From contig JAXGXY010000007.1 in the NCBI GenBank assembly GCA_040772545.1, forward strand, positions 8,086 to 72,085: DNA of 64,000 nucleotides, written 5' to 3'. The position numbers and the translations under genes are program-made. The notes beneath the pieces were generated by a model, which saw nothing but the letters and a program-made list of their open reading frames with translations, was not told where the DNA came from and did not search any database. Source of the stretch: UBA1431 sp002329665. GTDB taxonomy: Bacteria > Bacillota > Clostridia > Christensenellales > UBA1431. Shown piece after piece: positions 34,347 to 42,549 of this stretch (its first letter is position 1; each line of letters opens with the position of its first letter).

Positions 34347-35674
34347 GCCAACTCGTCACTCCCCCGGATAAGTTCCATCAATTGCGATTTGGTCGCGTCG
34401 TACGCGCAGGGTTCGTCCGTGGACTGCCGCAAAAACGCGTTGATCGGGCCGATCATGTCGATAGCCCGGTCGATCACCGCATCCGTCCCCTTCTTGTACG
34501 CGCCGATGTTGATCAGGTCCTGGGCCCGCCTGTATACGGCCATGTTGTTCTTCACGCAGTCGGCCGCGCGCATGTGCTCCTTATCGACGATGTCGGGCAT
34601 CACGCGGCTCACGCTCGATAGCACGTCTATAGCCGGGTAATGGCCGGCGTTGGCGAGTTCGCGCGAGAGCACGATGTGTCCGTCGAGGATGCCGCGAACG
34701 GTGTCCGAAACCGGTTCGTTCATGTCGTCGCCCTCCACGAGCACGGTGTAAAGGCCGGTGATCGCGCCTTTCTCCGAAGTGCCCGTCCGCTCGAGGAGCT
34801 TGGGCAGCAGCGCGTACACCGACGGCGTGTACCCCCGCGCAACGGGCGGTTCGCCGATCGCCATGCCGATCTCGCGCTGCGCCATCGCAAACCGCGTCAG
34901 CGAGTCCATCATCAGCAGGACGTTTTCGCCCTGGTCCCTGAAATACTCGGCGATGGCCGTCCCCACCATGGCCGATTTCAGGCGCACCAGCGCGGGCTGG
35001 TCCGAAGTGGCCACCACGACGATGGATTTCTTCAGGCCTTGTTCCTGCAGGTCCTTCTCGATGAACTCGCGCACCTCCCGGCCGCGCTCCCCCACCAGCG
35101 CGATGACGTTGACGCTCGCCGTCGAGTTGCGCGCGATCATGCCCAAAAGCTTGCTCTTGCCCACGCCGCTGCCTGCAAAAACGCCGATCCTCTGGCCCTG
35201 TCCGACCGTGAGCAGCGCGTCGATCGCGCGGATGCCCAGCGGCGTGACGTCCCTGATGCGCTTCCTGCTGAGCGGATTGGGGGGCGAGTTTTCCACGGGA
35301 TAGCAGGCCTCGGGTTCGAGCGGTCCGCCCCCGTCCATCGGAGTCCCCAGCCCGTCGAGCACGCGGCCCGTCAGCGAACGCCCGACAGGGATCCTTCTCG
35401 CCTGGCCCATGGACTGCACCCAGCTGCCCCGGCCCACGCCCGTGAGCGAGCCCAGCGGCATGAGCAGCAGCTTGTCGTCGCGGAAGCCCACCACTTCGGC
35501 CTCGATGCCGTGCTCTCCCTCGGGCGAACAGATGCGGCACTGGTCCCCCATCTTCGCGGCAGACCCGCTCGCCTCCACCGTGAGCCCCACGACCTGCAGG
35601 ACCTTGCCGCTGAGGCTGTACGGTTCCGCGTGTTTGACGGCCTGCCTGAATTTTTCCCAGTCCACGTTTATCAT
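34343..35674 (-). CDS. fliI: Flagellar export ATPase FliI
   Basis: The 443-residue F1-beta-like ATPase has Walker A GSGVGKS (about 168-174), Walker B LLMMDSLTRFA, and the ERTGTSEKGAITGLYTVLVEG stretch of type III ATPases. It energises unloading of substrates and chaperones at the export gate. The ATG overlaps the fliH stop. Length is normal. Confidence 0.96.
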   Translation of the reverse strand: MINVDWEKFRQAVKHAEPYSLSGKVLQVVGLTVEASGSAAKMGDQCRICSPEGEHGIEAEVVGFRDDKLLLMPLGSLTGVGRGSWVQSMGQARRIPVGRSLTGRVLDGLGTPMDGGGPLEPEACYPVENSPPNPLSRKRIRDVTPLGIRAIDALLTVGQGQRIGVFAGSGVGKSKLLGMIARNSTASVNVIALVGERGREVREFIEKDLQEQGLKKSIVVVATSDQPALVRLKSAMVGTAIAEYFRDQGENVLLMMDSLTRFAMAQREIGMAIGEPPVARGYTPSVYALLPKLLERTGTSEKGAITGLYTVLVEGDDMNEPVSDTVRGILDGHIVLSRELANAGHYPAIDVLSSVSRVMPDIVDKEHMRAADCVKNNMAVYRRAQDLINIGAYKKGTDAVIDRAIDMIGPINAFLRQSTDEPCAYDATKSQLMELIRGSDELA

Positions 35675-36390
35675 CGGGCCGATCCCATTGCCTTTCTCAT
35701 GCCGTCCATCATGGTCTCAACGCCCGTGTCCGCCCTTTCCGAATCGGTCTCGACGATGCAGCCGCCCTTTTTGAGGCGGCTGTTGGCAGCGGCCGAAACG
35801 ACGACTTCCTCGCCCTGCACGTTGAAACTCGCGGTGTCCGACCCGAAGAAACGCTGGAAGTCCTCCGGGCTTACCTGGACGCTGACCCTGCCCTCGCGCC
35901 GCACCTTCGCGAGCGCGTTTTCGATGATCGAGCGGAAATAGGCCTCGTCCCTGTCGATCGCCGCGTTGACCACTTTTTCGGCCACCGACAGGCAGAAGTC
36001 GATGATCTCCTCTTCCATCCCCGAAAGGATCTCGTCGCGCGTCTGCCTGAGCTGTTCTGTGAACCGCTCCATCTCGTCCCTGCGGGCTTTGCGCGCGTCG
36101 TTGACGATCTCCTGCGCTTCTTCGCGTCCGAGCTGGTAGCCCTCCTGCCACGCGTCCTTTTTTATTGTTTCGGCTTCTTCGCTTGCCTTCAACAGTACCG
36201 CTTCGGCCTGTTCGCGGGCTTTTCGCAAAACGTTACCGGCCTCTTTTTCGAGCGCTTCGAGTTCCGCATGCCTTTCGGCGATCGCCTCGTCGAGCTTGAA
36301 GAGTTCCAGTTTCTTGGCCGCCTGCTTGTTAAGGGCTTTCGCTTCGCTCTCGTGGAGGGCTTCGACGGTGGACCGGTCTATCCTAAACAT
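35671..36390 (-). CDS. fliH: FliI regulator FliH
   Basis: The 239-residue protein has a charged coiled-coil N-terminus (about 20-120) and a C-terminal FliH/V-type ATPase E-subunit domain. It binds FliI and anchors it to the C-ring. The start at ATG 36390 lies inside the end of fliG, with GGAGAGG 9 nt upstream; an earlier ATG at 36399 is possible. Confidence 0.9.
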   Translation of the reverse strand: MFRIDRSTVEALHESEAKALNKQAAKKLELFKLDEAIAERHAELEALEKEAGNVLRKAREQAEAVLLKASEEAETIKKDAWQEGYQLGREEAQEIVNDARKARRDEMERFTEQLRQTRDEILSGMEEEIIDFCLSVAEKVVNAAIDRDEAYFRSIIENALAKVRREGRVSVQVSPEDFQRFFGSDTASFNVQGEEVVVSAAANSRLKKGGCIVETDSERADTGVETMMDGMRKAMGSAR

Positions 36391-37393
36391 AGACTTCATC
36401 CTCTCCGCCGCGCGCAATGATGATTTCGCCCTCGTCTTCGAGCTTGCGCACGATGTTCACAATACGTTGCTGCGACTCCTCGACTTCGCGCACGCGCACG
36501 GGCCCCATAAGCTCCATGTCCTCGCGGATCATTTCCTGCAGGCGCTTGGAGATGTTGTCGAAGATGAGCTTGCTTACCTCCTTCGTCGCGCCCTTGAGGG
36601 CCACGGCCAGGTCTGCGTTGTCCACCTCCCTGAGCACGCGCTGCACCGCCTGGCCGGTGAGCTTGGCGATGTCCTCGAACACGAACAGTCGGCTTTTTAT
36701 CTCGTTGGCGAGTTCCTCGTCCTCTTTTTCGAGGGATTCGAGTATGTGTTTCTCCGTCCCGCGGTCCACGGAATTGAGGATGTCGACGATCGACTCGATG
36801 CCGCCGGCCATGTTGTGCTTGGACGTCCCGGTCGAGGTGAGCTTCCTTTCCAGGATGCGCTCCGCTTCCTTTATATACTCCGGAGAGGTCGTCCCCATCG
36901 TCGCGATGCGCGAGACCACCTCGAGCTGGAGTTCGGGCTGGAGGGAACTGAGCACGTTGGCCGACTGGCGCGCGTCGAGGTAGGACAGGACCAGCGCTAT
37001 CGTCTGCGGGTGCTCGTTCTGTATGAAGTTGAGGATCTGGTCGGAGTCGGCCCGCCGGAAAAAGTCGAACGGCCGGGCCTGAAGGGAGGTCGTGAGCTTC
37101 TGGATCAGCTCGCCCGTGCGTTCGGGCCCGAGGGCTTCTTCCAGTATGCCCTTCGCGTATTCGAGCCCGCCTTCGAATATGTACTTCTGCGCGAGGCAGA
37201 TCTCGCGGAATTCGTTGAGCACACTGTCCCTTGTTTCGGGGTCCACCCTGCGCACCGCCGAAATGCCCAGCGTAAGCTGTTCGATCTCTTCGTCGGTGAG
37301 GTATTTGTAAATCTTCGCCGAATAGTTCTTCCCCATGGATATAAGGAGGATCGCCGCTTTCTCCCTGGGGCTTATCTTCGAATCGGTTAACAT
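36383..37393 (-). CDS. fliG: Flagellar motor switch protein FliG
   Basis: The 336-residue rotor protein has three armadillo-like domains: an N-terminal FliF-binding domain, a middle FliM-binding domain with the EHPQTIALVLSYL motif (about 125-140), and a C-terminal torque helix with the expected alternation of charges (about 280-300) that faces MotA. It follows fliF with a 14-nt gap. Length and motifs are standard. Confidence 0.96.
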   Translation of the reverse strand: MLTDSKISPREKAAILLISMGKNYSAKIYKYLTDEEIEQLTLGISAVRRVDPETRDSVLNEFREICLAQKYIFEGGLEYAKGILEEALGPERTGELIQKLTTSLQARPFDFFRRADSDQILNFIQNEHPQTIALVLSYLDARQSANVLSSLQPELQLEVVSRIATMGTTSPEYIKEAERILERKLTSTGTSKHNMAGGIESIVDILNSVDRGTEKHILESLEKEDEELANEIKSRLFVFEDIAKLTGQAVQRVLREVDNADLAVALKGATKEVSKLIFDNISKRLQEMIREDMELMGPVRVREVEESQQRIVNIVRKLEDEGEIIIARGGEDEVYV

Positions 37394-37407
37394 GCAAACA
37401 CCCCTTC

Positions 37408-38988
37408 TCAGTCATCGGTGAGCCAGTTGCGCAGCAGCTGCGCGACGGACTCGGCGTTCTTTTCTATGTATTCTTCGATTTCCTTCTTATTGAGCTGTGC
37501 CTGGGTAGGGGCCTCCGCATCGAGCTGCACCGCTATGCCTCCGGAATCGTCGACCACGAACTCGGTTCCGGCCTCGGCCGCTACCGCCGCCGCACGCCTG
37601 GTACTTGCGAGCGAGCGCAGCGCGCGGATAATGAAAAACGCGATGACGACGGCGGCGAGCGCGATGACGATCACCCGGATCAGCGTCCCCGTCTGCGCCG
37701 CACTGAGCAGCTCCTGCTGCTGCGTGAAGGCGTCCGCCACCTGTGTTCCCTCCGCGTCCTTAAAGGGCAGGCGTTCCACGGTGATGTTTGCCGGCTCTAC
37801 GCCGACCGCCTTGGCCACCAGGTCCTTCACGTTCCCGGAATAGTCTTCGAGGTCGAGCGTGCTGTTGAGGATGATCGCGACGGAAAGCTCCTTGATCTGG
37901 CCCTGCGCGCCTTCGATCCGAGACTTCGTCTGGTTAACCTCGAGGTTCGTCTCCTTGGACACCTTGTCGTAGACGGCGTCGCCCTCCGCGTCCGCCGCCG
38001 GGTACGAGTTCGCCCCGCCGTTGCTGTCCACGCCCGTGGTCCCCGAGGCGCCGCCGTAATTCTTTATGGTTTCGGCCAGGTCTTTCACGCTCACCGCGAT
38101 GCCCTCGGTCTCCCCCTCGATGGGCGGCGCGAACTTGACCTCCTCCGTGGTCTTCTTGTCGAAGTCCAGCAGGACGTTGACCTCGGCGAGCACGTTTCCG
38201 CCGCCGAATACCGGCGTGAGCAGGTTGATGATCTGCTCCTGGAGGTTGTCGCGCGTCTCGGCCTGCAGGTCGAAATGCGATCCCACGTCCCGCGCGGGAT
38301 CGTTGCCTGTCAGGTCGTAGAGATTCATCTGCGAGTCGATGATCCTGATGTTGTCCAGGCTCAGGCCTCCCGGCACGCTCTTGCTCACCAGTTCCCCGAT
38401 CGCCTGCACCTGCGACTGCGTGAGCTTCGTCCCCTTTTCTATATCCAGCATGATCGCCGCAGTGGCGGGCTTGTCCTCTCCCGAGAGCACGAACGCCGAG
38501 TCGTCTGCCATGCTGATGCTCACCGCGGCGTCCTTGACGCCGTCGAGCATGAGGATGGTGCTGCGAAGGTTGGCCTGGAGCTGGAACTGCAGGTACGTCC
38601 TCTTCTCCATGTCGGTGGTCCCCAGCCCGGACGCCTTCTCGAAGATGTCGTAGTTCACGCCGCTCTTGGGGTAGCCCTGCGCCGAAAGCTCCATGCGCAG
38701 CGAATCCACCTTGTCGCTGGCCACCAGGATCGTGTCCGTGCCCTCCGCCCGCGCGTCCACGCCCATGGACGAGAGCACGTCCATGATCTCCCCGGCGTCC
38801 TTGGCTTCCATGCCCGAATACAGCACGGAATAGCTGGCCGTGCTCAGGAGGGAGACGCCGACGATGACCACGACGAGGAACAGGGCCGCCAGTATGCCGA
38901 TCCGTATCAGTTTTCCCTTGCTCGTTTTTGAAAAGAATTCGCCGATCTGTTTGCGAATGGTCGAGAACAAATCCTTGGGACCTTTCAT
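37408..38988 (-). CDS. fliF: MS-ring protein FliF
   Basis: The 526-residue inner-membrane ring protein has two membrane helices (about 28-48 and 440-462), the YscJ/FliF ring-building motifs between them, and a C-terminal FliG-binding tail rich in acidic residues ending AQLLRNWLTDD. It is the first gene of the motor/hook block, with GGAG upstream of the ATG. I could not identify its promoter with confidence in the 250 bp before the divergent hag promoter. Confidence 0.95.
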   Translation of the reverse strand: MKGPKDLFSTIRKQIGEFFSKTSKGKLIRIGILAALFLVVVIVGVSLLSTASYSVLYSGMEAKDAGEIMDVLSSMGVDARAEGTDTILVASDKVDSLRMELSAQGYPKSGVNYDIFEKASGLGTTDMEKRTYLQFQLQANLRSTILMLDGVKDAAVSISMADDSAFVLSGEDKPATAAIMLDIEKGTKLTQSQVQAIGELVSKSVPGGLSLDNIRIIDSQMNLYDLTGNDPARDVGSHFDLQAETRDNLQEQIINLLTPVFGGGNVLAEVNVLLDFDKKTTEEVKFAPPIEGETEGIAVSVKDLAETIKNYGGASGTTGVDSNGGANSYPAADAEGDAVYDKVSKETNLEVNQTKSRIEGAQGQIKELSVAIILNSTLDLEDYSGNVKDLVAKAVGVEPANITVERLPFKDAEGTQVADAFTQQQELLSAAQTGTLIRVIVIALAAVVIAFFIIRALRSLASTRRAAAVAAEAGTEFVVDDSGGIAVQLDAEAPTQAQLNKKEIEEYIEKNAESVAQLLRNWLTDD

Positions 38989-39235
38989 ATAGCGCGCTCC
39001 TTACCTTCCTTGTGAACGGGAAAAATTCGAAGCCGTATGGGAATATGTCTGGTGCCGGTTTTTTGCCGCCGCCCGGAGTCATTCCCGGCGATTGTTGCTA
39101 AATGTGATAAATTCTCATTACAGGCAAAAATGCCCGTAATCAAATAATCAGCATCTTATCCGTTTTTAAAACGCAAAATGTGAAATTGTTGGAAAATTTG
39201 ATTTGTAACTTTTTGTGAATGCCTGCTAAAGGGGC

Positions 39236-39263
39236 TAAAGTTTGGGCGCGCGCCTGCCGATAC
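39236..39263 (+). promoter_or_regulatory. Sigma-D (sigma-28) promoter of hag
   Basis: TAAAGTTT (39236-39243), 12 nt and GCCGATAC (39256-39263) match the flagellar sigma-28 consensus almost perfectly. The transcript would carry a leader of about 110 nt. The region 38989-39235 holds no gene but has an inverted repeat at 39117-39140. Confidence 0.9.
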
Positions 39264-39333
39264 AATATACGCAGTGCGGGATTTGCCCGCCTTTAAGGGC
39301 CCAAAGGCGACGTTTCCCGTGGCAAAATACGGT

Positions 39334-39371
39334 GCTTCGGCAGGGACGCCGAAGCAAAAATTCAAGGAGGA
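39334..39371 (+). promoter_or_regulatory. CsrA-binding hairpin and site in the hag leader
   Basis: A perfect 8-bp stem (39334-39341 with 39348-39355) presents AGGGAC as a hexaloop, the ideal form of the CsrA ANGGA target. A second GGA-containing site, AAGGAGGAT, is the hag Shine-Dalgarno itself (39364-39370). This two-site layout matches the known CsrA repression of flagellin in Bacillus. csrA and fliW are encoded just downstream on the other strand. Confidence 0.75.
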
Positions 39372-39379
39372 TGCGATTC

Positions 39380-40504
39380 ATGCGTATCAACAACAACATT
39401 ATGGCGTTGAACACACACCGCCAGTATACGATCAACACCCAGAACGTAGCGACTTCGACCGAGAAACTCTCGTCCGGCTACCGCATCAACCGCGCAGGCG
39501 ACGACGCGGCCGGCCTGGCCATCTCGGAGAAGATGCGCGCACAGATCCGCGGCCTTACGATGGCCTCGAAGAACTCGCAGGACGCCATCTCACTCGTGCA
39601 GACCGCTGAGGGCGCTCTCCAGGAGACCCACTCCATACTGCAGCGCATGCGCGAGCTGGCGACGCAGTCGGCATCGGACACGAACGAGACCGTTGACCGC
39701 GCTGCATTGAACGAAGAGTTCACCGCTCTTATTTCCGAGCTCGACGACATCGCACAGAAGACCGCATTCAACGACAAGCTCCTGTTGGACGGCAGCTTCG
39801 GATCGACCGCCACCGTCGACGCCACTTCTGAGATCAAGATCGGCACGCTGGGCATCACCAACATCGAGTTTGAAGGCTTTGCGGTCGGCGCCCATACCAT
39901 CGACTTCACGCAGGTGGGAGCGGGCGATCCTTACTCCGCCGAATTGGACGCCCCCGGATCGACCGTGGTAGTCAGCAACGCGGCCGGCGCGCAGACGCTG
40001 CGCCTCGACTTCGGCGGAGGGCAGAAGATTACCATCGTGATGTCCGACGCAGCGGCCGTAGACCAGTTCGCGGCTGCCGGGACGAACCAGCTCGCCTTTA
40101 CGGTCGCCGGCGACAGCAGCTACATCCAGACCGGCGCGAACGCGGGCGACAAGCTGGCCATCACCATCAGCGGCATGAGCGCCGCCGACCTGAGCGTGGA
40201 CACGCAGACCATCGGCGACCAGCCTACCGCGGAAGCGGCGATTACCGCTGTCAACGCCGCGATCAACGCCGTCTCCACGCAGCGCGCGAAACTCGGCGCC
40301 ATCCAGAACAGGCTCGCGCACAAGATCAACAACCTCGACACCTCGGCCGAGAACCTGCAGGCGGCGGAATCCCGTATCCGCGACATCGACATGGCTAAGG
40401 AGATGACCAACTTCACCAAGAACCAGATCCTGTCCCAGGCCTCGACCGCCATGCTGGCCCAGGCCAACGCAGCACCTCAGAGCGTGCTGAAATTACTTCA
40501 ATAA
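39380..40504 (+). CDS. hag: Flagellin
   Basis: The 374-residue filament protein has conserved N- and C-terminal D0/D1 helices (MRINNNIMALNTHRQYTIN... and ...QANAAPQSVLKLLQ) and a variable middle domain (about 165-285). There is no signal peptide; it is exported through the flagellar system with FliS. The ATG at 39380 lies 9 nt after AAGGAGG. Expression should depend on sigma D and be translationally controlled by CsrA, with FliW sensing cytoplasmic flagellin. It is the only plus-strand gene in the flagellar region. Confidence 0.97.
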   Translation: MRINNNIMALNTHRQYTINTQNVATSTEKLSSGYRINRAGDDAAGLAISEKMRAQIRGLTMASKNSQDAISLVQTAEGALQETHSILQRMRELATQSASDTNETVDRAALNEEFTALISELDDIAQKTAFNDKLLLDGSFGSTATVDATSEIKIGTLGITNIEFEGFAVGAHTIDFTQVGAGDPYSAELDAPGSTVVVSNAAGAQTLRLDFGGGQKITIVMSDAAAVDQFAAAGTNQLAFTVAGDSSYIQTGANAGDKLAITISGMSAADLSVDTQTIGDQPTAEAAITAVNAAINAVSTQRAKLGAIQNRLAHKINNLDTSAENLQAAESRIRDIDMAKEMTNFTKNQILSQASTAMLAQANAAPQSVLKLLQ

Positions 40505-40580
40505 CGCAACGCCTGAAGAAGACGAAGAGGAACCTTTTTACCGGTTCCTAAAAGGGGATGAACCCTCGTCCTCGGAACCC

Positions 40581-40613
40581 AGCCCCGCCGGGCAACGCCC
40601 GGCGGGGCTGTTT
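40581..40613 (+). terminator. Intrinsic terminator of hag
   Basis: A perfect 13-bp stem (40581-40593 with 40597-40609), 3-nt loop and TGTTTGCTTTT tail lie 77 nt past the stop. A smaller hairpin precedes it near 40528-40549. Confidence 0.88.
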
Positions 40614-40619
40614 GCTTTT

Positions 40620-40790
40620 GGATACAAACCATTAATTAATACGCATTATTGAGTCGCGGTTTTGCTTGGCAAGCAGGGCTTTGCGGCGAAGAATCCCCGG
40701 CGCGCGATGCGCAAAGGGGAGCGGCCCATTGAAGCGCCGCCCGGGCAAACCCCCGCAAAGCGCAGCATTAAGGGAAAAGGAGGAATAACA
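40620..40790. other. Structured intergenic region without a gene
   Basis: No coding frame is credible here. The stretch contains a palindrome (40663-40675), complementary arms GCTTTGCGG (40678-40686) and CCGCAAAGC (40753-40761), and an AAAAGGAGGAA ribosome-site-like motif (40775-40785) with no start codon behind it. It could be a small RNA, a CsrA target or a gene relic. Confidence 0.35.
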
Positions 40791-40795
40791 AGCGC

Positions 40796-40833
40796 AACGA
40801 AAAATCCCTGAATCGAGAAACAATCCAGGGATT
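40796..40833 (-). terminator. Terminator of the csrA-ending flagellar block
   Basis: An 11-position stem with one mismatch (40803-40813 with 40822-40832) runs into TTTTT on the minus strand, 16 nt past the csrA stop. Confidence 0.8.
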
Positions 40834-40848
40834 ATGAGTCAGCGCGGT

Positions 40849-41094
40849 TTACTCCGGCGAGCGGAGCGGAATCTGCCGCGACGACAATGCCGCTTCCAGC
40901 GTGTTTACGGAAGAGTTCACGGCCTCCCGGTTCATGTCGCGCGTCTCCTCGAGCAGTTCGTTGCGGAAGATGCGCATCGATCGGGGCGCGTCCACGCCGA
41001 TGCTCACCCGGTCCCCGTCGACGCCCAGCACGCAGATGCGTATGTCGTCGCCGATAAGGATCGCCTCGTCAACCTTGCGCGTGAGCACCAACAT
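40849..41094 (-). CDS. csrA: Carbon storage/translation regulator CsrA
   Basis: The 81-residue RNA-binding dimer opens MLVLTRKVDEAILIGDDI, the canonical strand that with Arg in the later VAPRSM-like segment binds GGA in hairpin loops. Its main target in Firmicutes is the hag leader. The start lies inside the end of fliW (26-nt overlap), so the antagonist and regulator are made together. It is slightly longer than the usual 61-75 residues at the C-terminus. Confidence 0.95.
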   Translation of the reverse strand: MLVLTRKVDEAILIGDDIRICVLGVDGDRVSIGVDAPRSMRIFRNELLEETRDMNREAVNSSVNTLEAALSSRQIPLRSPE

Positions 41095-41548
41095 GGGCGT
41101 TCCCTCCCTTCAGCGCGTGCATCAGGCCGTCGTAGGCCGGGTGGCGCGTCGAATACCGCATGTTGTCCATTACGATCTGCCTGCCGACGCCCTTCTTCGT
41201 GTTTACCAGGACGGGGGCGGCGAGGTTGACCGTCATTTTCGTGATGTCTTCCGGGATCACCGTCACGCCCAGCACCAACAGGTCGGCCTGGTCTTCGAGG
41301 CTGAGGTCCTCGACTTCCGCGTCGTTGATCTCGAGCGAATAGTCGCTCACGAGGGCGAAGGGGTCCACAACAGGGAGCGCGACGCCGGGCTCTTTTACCG
41401 ACTGCATCCAGTATACCGGCGCGGTCTGTTGCGCATGGACGATGACGAAAGCGCGCAGGTGCTCAAAGCCCGGTATCCCGTGCTCGAACCGGATCACCCT
41501 GTCGTCTTTTACCTCGATCTCGCCGAAGCGCTGCGTGTTGATTCTCAT
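41069..41548 (-). CDS. fliW: Flagellar assembly factor and CsrA antagonist FliW
   Basis: The 159-residue beta-rich protein opens MRINTQRFGEIEVKDDRVIRFEHGIPGFEHL, the family signature. FliW binds either flagellin or CsrA, so that export of flagellin frees FliW to sequester CsrA and restart hag translation. It sits between flgL and csrA, the standard Gram-positive order, and overlaps csrA. Confidence 0.95.
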   Translation of the reverse strand: MRINTQRFGEIEVKDDRVIRFEHGIPGFEHLRAFVIVHAQQTAPVYWMQSVKEPGVALPVVDPFALVSDYSLEINDAEVEDLSLEDQADLLVLGVTVIPEDITKMTVNLAAPVLVNTKKGVGRQIVMDNMRYSTRHPAYDGLMHALKGGNAHVGAHAQG

Positions 41549-41588
41549 CGTTTTCCCGCCTTTCCGTTCCCAATCGCCATGCCGCCGC

Positions 41589-42521
41589 TTACAGGAAGTC
41601 CAGGAGCGTGGGCTGTATGATCCTGGCCCCGGCGCTCAGCGACGCCTGGTAGACCGCCTCGGCCATCTTGTAGTTCATATAGACCTCCGCCTGGTCGACG
41701 TCCTCGATCTGGGACTGGATCTTCGTATAGTTCAGCGTATCGTCTTCGTAGCGCGTCCTGAGCATGTCCAGCCTGACGCAGCGCGCGCCGGCGTCGGAGA
41801 TCATCCCGAGCATCTCCGACTGTTTCTCGAGCAGCACGTCCGCGTATGCGGCAAGCTCGTTCCCGGGGGCGTCCGCCTCAAGCGCGTTATAGAGCCTGTC
41901 CAGGATGCCGTAGAGGTTGTCTTCGCCCGTGCCCAGCAGTTCGACGCCCGTGAAGGCCACGTTCATCTTCAGCCCGCCGGCCGCGATCTCGAACTCCATC
42001 TTCTGGCCCTTCTGGGCTTCCAGCGCCGCTGCGTCTCCGTTGACCATGTCGATGCCGTTGTAATACAGCACGCCGCCGCTGACCTCGAAAGGCTCGTTCA
42101 CCGTGTTGTATCCCCCGAACACGTATTTGTTGTTCATCCTGGAATTGCTCACGTTCACGAGCTGGTCGCGCATCTGGGCGATTTTGGCGGCCACCGCCTG
42201 CCTGTCGGTAGGGGACATCGTCGATGTCGAAGCCCTGAGCACGTCCTCGTAGCAGGACGTGATGATGCTGTTGATCTCCATCATGCTGTTTTCCGCCTGC
42301 CTGAGCCACAGGTTGGCCTCGTCGATGTTCCTGGAATACTGCTCGATGTCGTTGATCCTGTCCCGCACCTGCAGCGTGGTTAAAAGGCCCACGGGGTCGT
42401 CCGAGATATTGACGATCCGCCGGTTGGACGAGCTCTGCGCCTGCAGCCTGTCCAGACTGTTCAGGTTGTTGTTCAGGTTGCTCAAAAACGTGTTCATTAT
42501 CATGGACGAGGTAATCCGCAT
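41589..42521 (-). CDS. flgL: Hook-filament junction protein FlgL (HAP3)
   Basis: The 310-residue protein resembles flagellin at both ends (MRITSSMIMNTFLSNLNNNLNSLDRLQAQ and a C-terminal YMNYKMAEAVYQASLSAGARI helix). It forms the ring between FlgK and the filament. It follows flgK with a 28-nt gap and precedes fliW. Confidence 0.93.
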   Translation of the reverse strand: MRITSSMIMNTFLSNLNNNLNSLDRLQAQSSSNRRIVNISDDPVGLLTTLQVRDRINDIEQYSRNIDEANLWLRQAENSMMEINSIITSCYEDVLRASTSTMSPTDRQAVAAKIAQMRDQLVNVSNSRMNNKYVFGGYNTVNEPFEVSGGVLYYNGIDMVNGDAAALEAQKGQKMEFEIAAGGLKMNVAFTGVELLGTGEDNLYGILDRLYNALEADAPGNELAAYADVLLEKQSEMLGMISDAGARCVRLDMLRTRYEDDTLNYTKIQSQIEDVDQAEVYMNYKMAEAVYQASLSAGARIIQPTLLDFL

Positions 42522-42549
42522 CGCGTCTTCCTCCTTCGTTTGGGCCCGT

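Noticed and set aside
34640..35941. 433-codon plus-strand frame opposite fliI and fliH
   Set aside because: Antisense shadow of fliI/fliH with no ribosome site and no recognisable domain.
40741..40775. GGGCAAACC and GCAAAGC near csrA, suggestive of a third GEMM riboswitch
   Set aside because: The two pieces are separated by only a few bases with no P2 stem and no P3 or terminator, unlike the two genuine copies at 21 kb.
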